A stretch of 64,000 nt of DNA from Sphingomonas aerophila. GTDB lineage: Bacteria; Pseudomonadota; Alphaproteobacteria; Sphingomonadales; Sphingomonadaceae. How positions within the stretch are numbered: the stretch's first letter is position 1; each line of letters starts with the position of its first letter. Shown here in pieces: positions 54,128 to 63,409 of this stretch. The position numbers and the translations under genes are program-made. Location of the stretch: contig NZ_JACIJK010000010.1 of the NCBI RefSeq assembly GCF_014199305.1, forward strand, positions 62,001 through 126,000. The letters are read 5' to 3'. Below the pieces are notes generated by a model. The model made no database searches. It was not told the origin of the DNA and saw only the letters and a program-made list of their open reading frames with translations.

Positions 54128-55036
54128 TCATACGGTGGGGCACGACCCTTCCCATGGCGGCGGATCGAAGGATGTACGCAGAAACGCCACGAACGCGTCC
54201 AGCGCTGCCGATCTTCTGGGTGCCTGCAGATGCATGGCGTAGATCCCGAGTTCGCGCTGACCCTCCCATTCTGGCAGCACGCGCACCAGCCGCCCGGCCG
54301 AGAGATCCTGGCTGACGTCCCAAAGCGATCGAAGCGCGATGCCGATGCCGGAAATAGCCAGTTCGCGAACGATCTCGCTCGAGTTCGTCCGCACATGGCT
54401 GTGCCCGTCGACCTGCTGGCGTCCGCGGCGCGAGACGAGGCGCCAGGGCAGTTGCCCATCCGCCGCCAACAGGTGGTGATCGCGCAGATCGGACAGGCGT
54501 TCGGGCGCACCCCGGGCAGCAAGATAGCAAGGAGCCGCCGTCAGGTATCGAGGACTTCTTGCCAGCCGGTGCGCTTCGACACCGGCGGGGACGTCGGCGG
54601 TGATCCGGATGGCCAGATCGGTGCGTTCCGACATCAGATCGACATAGCTGTCCGAAAGATCAAGTTCGAGCTTCACGCGCGAATGGCGATTCAGGAATTT
54701 ATGCAGCCGTGGCGCAATATGCAGCCGGCCAAAGGAGGTCGGCGCCGACACCCGCAAGGGTCCGCCCGGTTCGCGGGCGGTACCGGTCAGCCGCTCCTCT
54801 GCTTCCCGTACCGCGCCGAGAATGGCCAGCACGTCCTGGTGAAACATCGCCCCTGCCGCGGTCAGCGCCAGCTTGCGCGTGGTGCGATGGACCAACCGCG
54901 TCGCCAACCGCTCCTCTAGGCGGGCCAGCCGCTTGGACACCATCGCCGGTGAGATGCGGAGATGGCGCGCCGCAGCTGAAAGGCTGCCCGCCTCCACGAT
55001 CGCGGTAAACAGCACATAGTCGGGATCGAGAGGCAC
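54128..55036 (-). CDS. LysR-family transcriptional regulator
   Basis: 302 residues, GTG 55036 with GGGGGAAAAG upstream. Winged-helix domain residues 1-60 (GSLSAAARHLRISPAMVSKRLARLEERL). The ligand-binding domain begins about 90 (LRVSAPTSFGRLHIAPRL). It is divergent from glcD across about 100 bp, the classic arrangement for a regulator of the neighbouring operon. Glycolate or glyoxylate would be the expected effector. Confidence 0.9.
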   Translation of the reverse strand: MPLDPDYVLFTAIVEAGSLSAAARHLRISPAMVSKRLARLEERLATRLVHRTTRKLALTAAGAMFHQDVLAILGAVREAEERLTGTAREPGGPLRVSAPTSFGRLHIAPRLHKFLNRHSRVKLELDLSDSYVDLMSERTDLAIRITADVPAGVEAHRLARSPRYLTAAPCYLAARGAPERLSDLRDHHLLAADGQLPWRLVSRRGRQQVDGHSHVRTNSSEIVRELAISGIGIALRSLWDVSQDLSAGRLVRVLPEWEGQRELGIYAMHLQAPRRSAALDAFVAFLRTSFDPPPWEGSCPTV

Positions 55037-55138
55037 CTTTTCCCCCAGGGAATGACTGCTTGCACGATTTGACGACTACTGGAGCAGGTCGGATGCGTCT
55101 ATCACCGGCGAAGGAGAAGGAGGGCGGAGAACACGCTG

Positions 55139-56632
55139 ATGTCGTTGGTGATGCCCGAGCCGGACCTGACGACGCTGGCCCGCCGTGCGGAGATCGTCGC
55201 CGCTTTGCGCGCGATCGTGCCCGGCGAGGGCGTGATCGACGACCCTGACGAGCTGGTTCCGTATGAATCGGACGGGCTGACCGCGTACCGCCAGCCGCCT
55301 CTCCTGGCAGTTCTGCCGGGAACAACCGCCGAAGTCTCCGCCATCCTCGCCTGGTGCCATGCCAACCAAGTCAGGGTCGTGCCGCGAGGATCGGGCACCT
55401 CGCTGTCTGGCGGTGCGCTACCGCTCGCCGATGCGGTGCTGCTGGGCCTTGGCAAGTTCAACAAGATTCTCGACATCAACTATGTGGACCGGATCGCCGT
55501 GGTGCAGCCGGGCGTCACCAACCTGGCAGACACTCGCGCCGTGGAGGATGCGGGCTTCTATTACGCCCCGGACCCATCAAGCCAGATCGCCTGCTCGATC
55601 GGCGGCAATGTCGCTGAGAATTCCGGCGGGGTGCATTGCCTGAAATACGGTTTGACCACCAACAACGTCCTCGGGTGCGAATTCGTGATGATGGACGGGG
55701 AAGTGGTCCGCATCGGGGGTACGCAGCTCGACCCGGCTGGGCTCGACCTGCTGGGCGTCGTCGTCGGGTCGGAAGGCTTGCTCGGCGTCGTCACCGAGGT
55801 GACCGTGCGCATCCTGCCGAAGCCGGAAACGGCACGCGCGCTGCTGATCGGGTTCTCGACCGTGGAGGGCGCAGGGCAGTGCGTTGCCGACACGATCGCA
55901 GCCGGCATCATCCCCGCCGGCATGGAGATGATGGACCGCCCTGCCATCCATGCAGCCGAAGCATTCGTGAATGTCGGCTACCCCCTGGACGTCGATGCGC
56001 TGCTGATCGTCGAGCTCGACGGCGTGGGGGCGGAGTGCGACCACCTTCTCGGCGAGATCGAACGGATCGCTCTGGCGAACGGCGCCGTGTCGGTGCGCAT
56101 GTCCGTCGACGAGGCCGAGCGCGTTGCCTTTTGGGCCGGTCGCAAGGCGGCTTTCCCGGCTGTGGGTCGGATTTCGCCCGATTATTACTGCATGGACGGC
56201 ACGATACCGCGTCGGCGGCTGCGCGAGGTGCTGGAGCGGATCAGGGCTCTGTCCGACCTATATGGTCTGGGCGTCGCCAACGTTTTCCATGCGGGTGACG
56301 GCAACCTGCATCCGTTGATCCTGTACGATGCCAATGTACCGGGCGAACTGAATCGTGCCGAAGCGTTCGGCAGCGACATCCTGCGACTATGTGTCGAGGT
56401 CGGCGGCGTGCTGACGGGCGAGCATGGGGTGGGGGTCGAAAAGCGCGACCTGATGCCCGAAATGTTCACGGATGCCGACCTGAAGCAGCAGCAGCGCCTG
56501 AAATGCGCCTTTGATCCCAAGTCGCTGCTCAATCCCGGCAAAGTGTTCCCGCAGCTTCACCGTTGTGCCGAGCTGGGCCGGATGCACGTCCATGCTGGAC
56601 GAGTGACGCATCCCGATCTGCCGCGGTTTTGA
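55139..56632 (+). CDS. glcD: Glycolate oxidase FAD subunit
   Basis: 497 residues. FAD-linked oxidase: the PCMH-type FAD domain (about 50-230) has VVPRGSGTSLSGGALP and SSQIACSIGGNVAENSGG. The C-terminal domain has VANVFHAGDGNLHPLI and GGVLTGEHGVGVEKRDLM. It oxidises glycolate to glyoxylate with electrons passed through GlcE/GlcF to the quinone pool. D-lactate is an alternative substrate for this family. It heads the glcDEFGB operon. GlcE starts 2 bp after its stop. Confidence 0.95.
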   Translation: MSLVMPEPDLTTLARRAEIVAALRAIVPGEGVIDDPDELVPYESDGLTAYRQPPLLAVLPGTTAEVSAILAWCHANQVRVVPRGSGTSLSGGALPLADAVLLGLGKFNKILDINYVDRIAVVQPGVTNLADTRAVEDAGFYYAPDPSSQIACSIGGNVAENSGGVHCLKYGLTTNNVLGCEFVMMDGEVVRIGGTQLDPAGLDLLGVVVGSEGLLGVVTEVTVRILPKPETARALLIGFSTVEGAGQCVADTIAAGIIPAGMEMMDRPAIHAAEAFVNVGYPLDVDALLIVELDGVGAECDHLLGEIERIALANGAVSVRMSVDEAERVAFWAGRKAAFPAVGRISPDYYCMDGTIPRRRLREVLERIRALSDLYGLGVANVFHAGDGNLHPLILYDANVPGELNRAEAFGSDILRLCVEVGGVLTGEHGVGVEKRDLMPEMFTDADLKQQQRLKCAFDPKSLLNPGKVFPQLHRCAELGRMHVHAGRVTHPDLPRF

Positions 56633-56634
56633 GA

Positions 56635-57789
56635 ATGGCCGAAGCAGCTTTCCCGGCCAGTGAGAGCGACGTGGCCGATGCGGTTGCGGATGCAGTGCGG
56701 GCAGGGGAGCGGCTGGCGATCACGGGCGGGGGCAGCAAGGCCGGCAGCGGTGGCGATTTGCCAGGGCGAGCCTTGCCGATGAACCGCCTGGCCGGCGTGG
56801 TCGACTATGACCCGGCCGAGCTCGTCCTGACGGTGCGTCCCGGCACACCGCTGGCCAAGGTCACGACGCTAGTCGCCGGGGAGCGGCAGATGCTGGCATT
56901 CGAGCCGTTCGACCATGGCCCTGTCTTTGGACGAGAGAGCGGCGCCGCCACGATCGGCGGGGTCGTCGCGGCGGGCGTGGCCGGGTCACGCCGCGTGTCG
57001 GCCGGCGGTGCGCGCGATCATCTGCTCGGTCTGCGCGCGGTTTCCGGGCGAGGGGAGATCTTCGTAGCGGGCGCCAAGGTGGTCAAGAACGTCACCGGGT
57101 TCGACCTGCCCAAGCTTGCGGCAGGAAGCTGGGGCCGCCTGTTCGCGATGACCGAACTGACGCTCAAGGTGTTGCCGAGGCCAGAGACGACGGCAACGCT
57201 GTTCCTGTCCCGCCTCGATCCACAGGAGGCCGTACAGGCCATGGCGGCTGCGATGGGCAGCCAGGCAGTGGTGGCTTGTGCCGCCCATCGGCCCGCCCGC
57301 GACGGGGAGCCATCCCTCACCGCGTTGCGCCTGGAGGGTTTTGCGCCATCGGTTGCGGCGCGCGCCGCGATGCTTGAACGGGTGCTCGCCGACTACGGCC
57401 CGCTCAATCATGCTGGTGAGATTGAGGGCGAGGATTTCTGGGCGGGCGTCCGCACGCTGGCGCTGCTTCCGCTTGCACCTGCCCTCTGGCGGATCAACGT
57501 CCCGCCCAGCGCAGGCGCGGCTGTCGCGGCCGTCATGGAAAGGCTGGGCGCTGCGTGGCTGATGGACTGGGCGGGCGGCCTGATCTGGGCGGCGGTCGAC
57601 GGAGCTGGCGAAGAGGTCCGCGCCGCAGCTGATCGGGCCGGCGGCCATGCGACCCTGGTTCGTTCAAGCGCGCAGGAACGCGCCACAGTGCCGGCATTTC
57701 ACCCTCCAGCGCCGGGTCTTGCGGCCCTGGAGGAGCGGGTGCGACGGGCCTTCGACCCTGACGGCGTCTTCGAAACAGGGCGGTTCTGA
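56635..57789 (+). CDS. glcE: Glycolate oxidase FAD-binding subunit
   Basis: 384 residues, ATG 56635. A shorter paralogue of GlcD with an FAD domain (AITGGGSKAGSGGDLPGR, ESGAATIGGVVAAGVAGSRRV, KVVKNVTGFDLPKLAAGSWG). The C-terminal ATVPAFHPPAPG...VRRAFDPDGVFETGRF resembles the FAD-linked oxidase end. It is required for GlcDEF activity and is contiguous with glcF, with no bases between stop and start. Confidence 0.94.
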   Translation: MAEAAFPASESDVADAVADAVRAGERLAITGGGSKAGSGGDLPGRALPMNRLAGVVDYDPAELVLTVRPGTPLAKVTTLVAGERQMLAFEPFDHGPVFGRESGAATIGGVVAAGVAGSRRVSAGGARDHLLGLRAVSGRGEIFVAGAKVVKNVTGFDLPKLAAGSWGRLFAMTELTLKVLPRPETTATLFLSRLDPQEAVQAMAAAMGSQAVVACAAHRPARDGEPSLTALRLEGFAPSVAARAAMLERVLADYGPLNHAGEIEGEDFWAGVRTLALLPLAPALWRINVPPSAGAAVAAVMERLGAAWLMDWAGGLIWAAVDGAGEEVRAAADRAGGHATLVRSSAQERATVPAFHPPAPGLAALEERVRRAFDPDGVFETGRF

Positions 57790-59100
57790 ATGCAGACGCG
57801 ATTTTCCCCCGCTGCCCTGTCGGTTCCGGCGATGGCCGCTTCGGAGGCGGTCATCCGCAAGTGCGTCCATTGTGGCTTCTGCACCGCGACCTGCCCCACC
57901 TATGTGTTGCTGGGAGACGAGCTAGATAGCCCACGCGGTCGCATCTACCTGATCAAGGAGATGCTGGAAAAGAAGCGCCAGCCAACGGCCGAGGTGGTCA
58001 AGCACATCGACCGATGCCTGTCCTGCCTCTCGTGCATGACGACTTGCCCGTCGGGCGTGAACTACATGCACCTGGTCGATCATGCCCGGGTCTATGTTGA
58101 GGAGCGTTACCGTCGACCGTGGAAGGAGCGGTTCTTTCGCTCCATGCTCGCCTGGGTGCTGCCGCATCCGGGGCGGTTCCGCCTGGCCCTGCGCCTCGCT
58201 CGGCTCGCAAGGCCAGCCGCACCTGCGATTGGCAGGATCGATGCGCTGAAACCAATGGCAGCGATGCTCGCGCTAGCCCCCCGAGTGTTGTCCCCCAAAC
58301 CGGGCGGCGACGATGCTCCGGTACCGAACGCGAAAGGCCGGGTGGCGTTGCTGGGCGGATGTGCCGAGCCGGTACTGCGGCCAGAGTTCCGCGCCGCCGC
58401 CGTCCGGCTGCTCAATCGCGCTGGCTACGACGTCATCTTTGCCGCGGGCGAGGCATGCTGCGGAGCGCTGATCCACCATATGGGCCGCGATGCCGATGCC
58501 TTGGCGGACGCGCGCCGAAACGTCGATGCGTGGACGCGCGAGATCGAGGGCGGCGGACTGGCCGCGATCATCGTCACCGCATCAGGCTGTGGCACGACGA
58601 TCAAGGATTACGGGTTCATGCTCCGCAGCGATGTTGCCTACGCAGACAAGGCGGCCCGTGTCTCCGCATTGACGAGGGATATATCGGAGTTTCTGATCGA
58701 GGCGGATCTGCCCAAGGGCAAGGCGCAGGGGCTGACCGTCGCTTATCACGCCGCCTGCGCGCTTCAACACGGGCAGAGGGTAACAGAGGCACCCAAGCGA
58801 TTGCTGGCCGGTGCCGGCTACGTGGTTCGCACCGCGGTCGAGGCGCATCTGTGCTGCGGTTCGGCCGGTACCTACAACATTCTCCAGCCAGAGATCGCCG
58901 GGCAGCTTGGCGATCGCAAGGTCGCCAACATCGAACGGCTACATCCCGACGTGATCGCGACGGGGAATATCGGCTGCGCAGTGCAGATCGGCCAGCGCAC
59001 CGGCATCCCCGTCGTTCACACGGTTGAATTGCTCGACTGGGCGACCGGCGGCCCGGTTCCGGCCTCCCTTCACCACATCCATGCAAGGATATCCGAATGA
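57790..59100 (+). CDS. glcF: Glycolate oxidase iron-sulfur subunit
   Basis: 436 residues. Two 4Fe-4S motifs: HCGFCTATCPTY near the N-terminus and CLSCLSCMTTCPSGV at about 75. Two CCG-type domains follow (GEACCGALIHHMGR and VEAHLCCGSAGTYNI). It carries electrons from the flavin subunits to the membrane quinone pool. It overlaps glcG by 4 bp. Confidence 0.96.
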   Translation: MQTRFSPAALSVPAMAASEAVIRKCVHCGFCTATCPTYVLLGDELDSPRGRIYLIKEMLEKKRQPTAEVVKHIDRCLSCLSCMTTCPSGVNYMHLVDHARVYVEERYRRPWKERFFRSMLAWVLPHPGRFRLALRLARLARPAAPAIGRIDALKPMAAMLALAPRVLSPKPGGDDAPVPNAKGRVALLGGCAEPVLRPEFRAAAVRLLNRAGYDVIFAAGEACCGALIHHMGRDADALADARRNVDAWTREIEGGGLAAIIVTASGCGTTIKDYGFMLRSDVAYADKAARVSALTRDISEFLIEADLPKGKAQGLTVAYHAACALQHGQRVTEAPKRLLAGAGYVVRTAVEAHLCCGSAGTYNILQPEIAGQLGDRKVANIERLHPDVIATGNIGCAVQIGQRTGIPVVHTVELLDWATGGPVPASLHHIHARISE

Positions 59101-59525
59101 GCGACATCACGCTCGATCAGGCGAACACCATCCTGTCCGCCGCCTTCGACAAAGGGCGCGAACTCGGCCTCAAGCCGCTCAGCATCGCTGTGCTTGACGC
59201 AGGCGGGCACCTGGTCGCCTTCGCTCGGCAGGATGGTGCCTCGACATTGCGGCCGCAGATCGCGTGCGGAAAGGCGGGCGGCGCACTGGCACTGGGCGTG
59301 TCGAGCCGCAAGATCGCAGACATGGCTGCCGAACGGCCGAGCTTCATTGCCTCGCTTGGCCCGATCAGCCCTCACGGCGTGATCCCTGCCGCCGGCGGCA
59401 TCATCGTGGTGGACGGGTATGGGGAGCCGATCGGCGCGGTCGGCATCACCGGTGACCTCAGTGACAATGACGAGGCATGCGCGCTGGCGGGAATAGTCGC
59501 GGCCGGCCTGACGGCACAGGGATGA
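59097..59525 (+). CDS. glcG: GlcG/HbpS family protein
   Basis: 142 residues. HbpS/GlcG fold: [39 protein letters not shown], and [23 protein letters not shown]. Linked to glc operons across proteobacteria, with a proposed heme- or cobalamin-binding role. Its biochemical role in glycolate use is not settled. It overlaps both flanking genes by 4 bp. Confidence 0.92.
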   Translation: MSDITLDQANTILSAAFDKGRELGLKPLSIAVLDAGGHLVAFARQDGASTLRPQIACGKAGGALALGVSSRKIADMAAERPSFIASLGPISPHGVIPAAGGIIVVDGYGEPIGAVGITGDLSDNDEACALAGIVAAGLTAQG

Positions 59526-61639
59526 ACATGATGAGCGATGTGATCAACAAGGCCGGCTTGCAGGTAGCCGAGCCGCTGGCGACGTTCCTGGAGCAACAGG
59601 CGCTGCCCGGCACCGGCGTGGCACCCGATGCTTTCTGGGCGGGTGTCGCGGACATCTACGCGCGCTTCGCGCCCGAAAACGCGCGGCTGCTATCCGTTCG
59701 CGACGACATGCAGGCGCGGATCGATGGCTGGCATCAGGAGCGGGCCGGTCGGCCGATCGACATGGCTGAATACCAGGCGTTCCTGCGCGAGATCGGCTAT
59801 CTTGTCGAGGAGCCGGCGCCTTTCGCGATCGCGCCCACGAAGGTGGACGACGAGGTCGCCCGCATCGCCGGACCACAGCTGGTCGTGCCGATCCTCAACG
59901 CGCGCTTCCTGCTCAACGCCGCGAACGCCAGGTGGGGCAGCCTTTACGACGCGCTGTACGGTACCGATGCGATCCCCGGCACGGCGCAGGGAAGCGGCTA
60001 TGATGCGAAACGTGGCGAACAGGTGATTGCCTGGGCCAAGAGCTTCCTGGATCGCGCCGCGCCATTGGCTAAGGGTAGCTGGAGAGATCATGCGGGGGAC
60101 CTGCCAGAGCTGGCCGATCCCGCGCAACTGGTCGGCCGGGCCGGTGACAACCTGCTGCTGCGGCACAACAATCTGCACATCGAAGTGGTCATCGACCGGA
60201 ATCACCCCATCGGCCGGAACGACCCGGCGGGGATCGCGGATGTGGTGCTGGAATCCGCGGTGTCGACCATCTGCGACCTGGAAGATTCCGTTGCGGCGGT
60301 GGACGCTGCAGACAAGGTTGCCGCTTATGCCAATTGGCTCGGCTTGATGAAGGGCGATCTGGAGGAAACGTTCGAGAAGAACGGAAGGCCGCTCACTCGC
60401 CGACAGAATACCGATCGGCGCTACACAGCGCCGGATGGCGGAGAACTAGTCCTGTCGGGCCGCAGCCTGTTGTTCGTGCGGAACGTCGGTCATCTGATGA
60501 CCACGCCAGCCGTGCTGCTGCGAGACGGGGGGCAAGCGCCCGAGGGCATATTGGATGCGATCGTCACCAGCCTTGTCGCTGTCCACGATCTGAAGCGGCT
60601 TGGTACGCGCACCAACAGCCGGGCGGGGTCGATCTATATTGTGAAGCCCAAGATGCATGGCCCCGAGGAGGTGGCCTTCACTAACCGTCTGTTCGATGCG
60701 GTGGAAGATCTGCTCGGACTGGAGCGCCATACGATCAAGGTCGGGGTGATGGACGAGGAGCGGCGCACCTCCGCCAACCTGGCCGCGTGCATTGCGGCCG
60801 TGAAGGACCGCATCGTCTTCATCAATACCGGTTTCCTCGATCGAACCGGTGACGAAATGCACACGTCGATGCGTGCCGGCCCGATGATCCGCAAAGGCGA
60901 CATGAAGAACGCCGACTGGATCAAGGCGTACGAAGATCGCAACGTACAGATCGGCCTCGCCTGCGGCCTGTCCGGCAAGGCGCAGATCGGCAAGGGCATG
61001 TGGGCCGCGCCGGACAAGATGGGCGACATGCTGGAGCAGAAGGTCGCGCATCCGCGCACGGGCGCCAGCACCGCCTGGGTGCCGAGCCCTACCGCGGCAA
61101 CGCTGCATGCGACCCATTATCATGACGTAGACGTCTTTGCTCGCCAGGCTGAGCGTCGGGGCGAGCCGGTGGCGCCGCTCGACAAGCTGCTCGCAATCCC
61201 TGTTGCGCATGGACAGAACTGGTCACCCCAGGACATCTCGGACGAATTGGAGAACAACGCCCAGGGCATTCTTGGTTATGTGGTGCGCTGGGTCGATCAG
61301 GGTGTCGGCTGTTCAAAGGTTCCCGACATTCACGACGTCGGATTGATGGAGGATCGCGCAACACTGCGCATCTCGTCACAGCACATGGCCAACTGGATGC
61401 TGCATGGCGCCGCCAGCCCAGCCGAGGTCGACGCTGCCTTCGCCAAGATGGCTGCGAAGGTGGACGCGCAGAACGCGAGCGATCCGCTTTATCGTTCAAT
61501 GGCGGGTCGTGAGGATTCAAGCCTGGCGTTTCAGGCGGCCCGTGCGCTGGTCTTTCAAGGGTTGGAGCAGCCAAATGGCTATACCGAGCCGTTGCTCCAT
61601 CGCTTTCGCGAGCGCGTGAAGGAGGGGGAAGTGGCCTGA
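59522..61639 (+). CDS. glcB: Malate synthase G
   Basis: 705 residues, near the usual 720. It condenses glyoxylate with acetyl-CoA to malate. The catalytic region has [42 protein letters not shown] and [21 protein letters not shown] 59522 overlaps the glcG stop. ATG 59528 has slightly better spacing from CAGGG and is a possible alternative. It ends 48 bp from the convergent permease. Confidence 0.96.
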   Translation: MNMMSDVINKAGLQVAEPLATFLEQQALPGTGVAPDAFWAGVADIYARFAPENARLLSVRDDMQARIDGWHQERAGRPIDMAEYQAFLREIGYLVEEPAPFAIAPTKVDDEVARIAGPQLVVPILNARFLLNAANARWGSLYDALYGTDAIPGTAQGSGYDAKRGEQVIAWAKSFLDRAAPLAKGSWRDHAGDLPELADPAQLVGRAGDNLLLRHNNLHIEVVIDRNHPIGRNDPAGIADVVLESAVSTICDLEDSVAAVDAADKVAAYANWLGLMKGDLEETFEKNGRPLTRRQNTDRRYTAPDGGELVLSGRSLLFVRNVGHLMTTPAVLLRDGGQAPEGILDAIVTSLVAVHDLKRLGTRTNSRAGSIYIVKPKMHGPEEVAFTNRLFDAVEDLLGLERHTIKVGVMDEERRTSANLAACIAAVKDRIVFINTGFLDRTGDEMHTSMRAGPMIRKGDMKNADWIKAYEDRNVQIGLACGLSGKAQIGKGMWAAPDKMGDMLEQKVAHPRTGASTAWVPSPTAATLHATHYHDVDVFARQAERRGEPVAPLDKLLAIPVAHGQNWSPQDISDELENNAQGILGYVVRWVDQGVGCSKVPDIHDVGLMEDRATLRISSQHMANWMLHGAASPAEVDAAFAKMAAKVDAQNASDPLYRSMAGREDSSLAFQAARALVFQGLEQPNGYTEPLLHRFRERVKEGEVA

Positions 61640-61687
61640 AAGGCGCCCCTTCCTGACGGCCGCTCAAGACCAGGTTTCGGAGATCTC

Positions 61688-63301
61688 TCAGCCGGGGATG
61701 ATCTGGGGCACGAAGTATTGTTGCGCCATCACCAACAAGCCGAGCGCGAGCGTGAGTATAACACTGTGCTTGAAGGTGCGCGCGAGCACCTGGCCCTCCA
61801 TGCCCTGCAGCTGTGTGACAGACGTGCCCGTGGAGATGTTCTGGGGAGAGATCATCTTGCCCATCACGCCGCCCGATGAGTTGGTGGCAGCCATCAGCAC
61901 CGGGCTGAGTCCGAGCTGGCGTGCGGCTACCACCTGAAGATTGCCGAACAGGGCGTTGCCTGACGTATCGCTGCCCGACAGGAACACCGCCAGCCAGCCG
62001 AGGAAGGCCGACAACAACGGGAAAAGTCCGCCAGCCGACGCCACCGCAAGACCGAGCGTGTAAGCCATGCCGGAATAGTTCATGAGGTAGGCGAGCCCGA
62101 TGATCAGCGTCGTTGTCAGCGCGGGCAGTCGAACCTGCCGCAGGGACAGGCGCGCGGCACCGAGGAACTGTACAGGCGAGGCCCGGACAAGCAGAGCAGT
62201 CACCACTGTGGCGGCGAGAATGGCCGTTCCGGTCGCCAGGGGCTGGAAGCTCCACATGGCCGCGTAAGGCGTACCGTACACGGTGATGAACACGGACTTG
62301 TGCAAGCCAGGCCATTCGATCGCCTGCTGTCCGATCTGCGGGATCTTCAGATGAATCCAGGCAATCACGACAGCGGTGAGGACCAGCCACGGAATCCAGC
62401 CGTGCCAGGAGGCCAGCGTTGATCGGTCCGACTCCGCCTTGGGAAGCGACGGTCGCGACGCGCCAAGGGCATATTCCGGCTCGTGCGGGACGCGCCAGAT
62501 CTTGAGAAAGCCGATCGTCAGTACCAGCGAGACGGACGAGGAGATCACATCCGTCAGCGCGTAACCGATATAGTTGGCCGACACGAACTGCCCGATGGCG
62601 AAGCTGCCGCCTGCCACCAGCAGCACCGGCCATATACCCCGCCATGCGCGGACGCCGCCGTACACGGCGATGACATAGAATGGCAGCAGCACGGCAAGTA
62701 CCGGGAGCTGGCGCCCGATCATCGCGCCAAGCACATGGTCGGGCAACTGAGTGACCGCCGCAAGGGTGGTCACCGGCGCGCCCAATGCGCCGAACGCAAC
62801 CGGCGCGGTATTGAACATCAACGTGAACACCAGCGCGTCGATGGCGCTGAAGCCAAGCGCGATGAGCAAAGCGCTTGTGATCGCGATGGGCGTGCCAAAG
62901 CCCGACACGCCTTCCAGCAGGCAGCCGAACGAAAAGCCGATTACCACCAGTACCACGCGTCGATCATCGGGAAGGTGTGTGAGGAGCCACGCGCGGAACG
63001 CGTCAAATCGCCCGGTGGCGACAGACAGGTTGAACAGCAACAGGCCATTGAACACGATCCACATCACCGGCCACAGCGCAAAGGCGGCGCCAGCGGCGAT
63101 GCTATCCAGGCCGAGCGAAAGAGGAAGCTGCCACACCGCGGTTGCAAGCAGCAGGGCAACTGCCAACCCGGCTGCGGATGCTTGCCAGGCAGGGCGCCGC
63201 AGTACGCCAAGAAGCACCAGAACAACGGCGATCGGAAGCGCGGCCGTCAGAAACGACAAGGCCAGGCTGGCACCCACCGGGGTCACGAGTTGGTGAAACA
63301 T
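61688..63301 (-). CDS. lldP: L-lactate/glycolate permease (LldP/GlcA family)
   Basis: 537 residues with about 12-14 membrane helices. LctP-family motifs: GFSFGCLLEGVSGFGTPIAI, NTAPVAFGALGAPVTTLA, and the C-terminal SGSDTSGNALFGNLQ and TNSSGGVMGKMISPQNI. ATG 63301 is four bases from GGGAGG; the adjacent ATG 63304 has no spacing. The context next to glcDEFGB favours 2-hydroxy acid uptake. A FadR-type operator lies upstream. Confidence 0.94.
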   Translation of the reverse strand: MFHQLVTPVGASLALSFLTAALPIAVVLVLLGVLRRPAWQASAAGLAVALLLATAVWQLPLSLGLDSIAAGAAFALWPVMWIVFNGLLLFNLSVATGRFDAFRAWLLTHLPDDRRVVLVVIGFSFGCLLEGVSGFGTPIAITSALLIALGFSAIDALVFTLMFNTAPVAFGALGAPVTTLAAVTQLPDHVLGAMIGRQLPVLAVLLPFYVIAVYGGVRAWRGIWPVLLVAGGSFAIGQFVSANYIGYALTDVISSSVSLVLTIGFLKIWRVPHEPEYALGASRPSLPKAESDRSTLASWHGWIPWLVLTAVVIAWIHLKIPQIGQQAIEWPGLHKSVFITVYGTPYAAMWSFQPLATGTAILAATVVTALLVRASPVQFLGAARLSLRQVRLPALTTTLIIGLAYLMNYSGMAYTLGLAVASAGGLFPLLSAFLGWLAVFLSGSDTSGNALFGNLQVVAARQLGLSPVLMAATNSSGGVMGKMISPQNISTGTSVTQLQGMEGQVLARTFKHSVILTLALGLLVMAQQYFVPQIIPG

Positions 63302-63375
63302 CATCCCTCCCAGCCCGGACGGTCGAACGCCGCCTGATGGGCATGGCATGGGTAAGGGGGCGATCCAATCCGCGC

Positions 63376-63392
63376 AACTGGTAAAATCAGTT
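63376..63392. promoter_or_regulatory. FadR/PdhR/LldR-type operator upstream of lldP
   Basis: AACTGGTAAAATCAGTT: outer arms AACTG/CAGTT are perfect and the core TGGT-AAA-ATCA matches the FadR-family consensus TGGTnnnACCA with one mismatch. It lies 75 bp before the permease start and just past the FadR-family gene's stop, the expected place for its target. Confidence 0.6.
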
Positions 63393-63409
63393 AGCCAACT
63401 CGCAACGAC

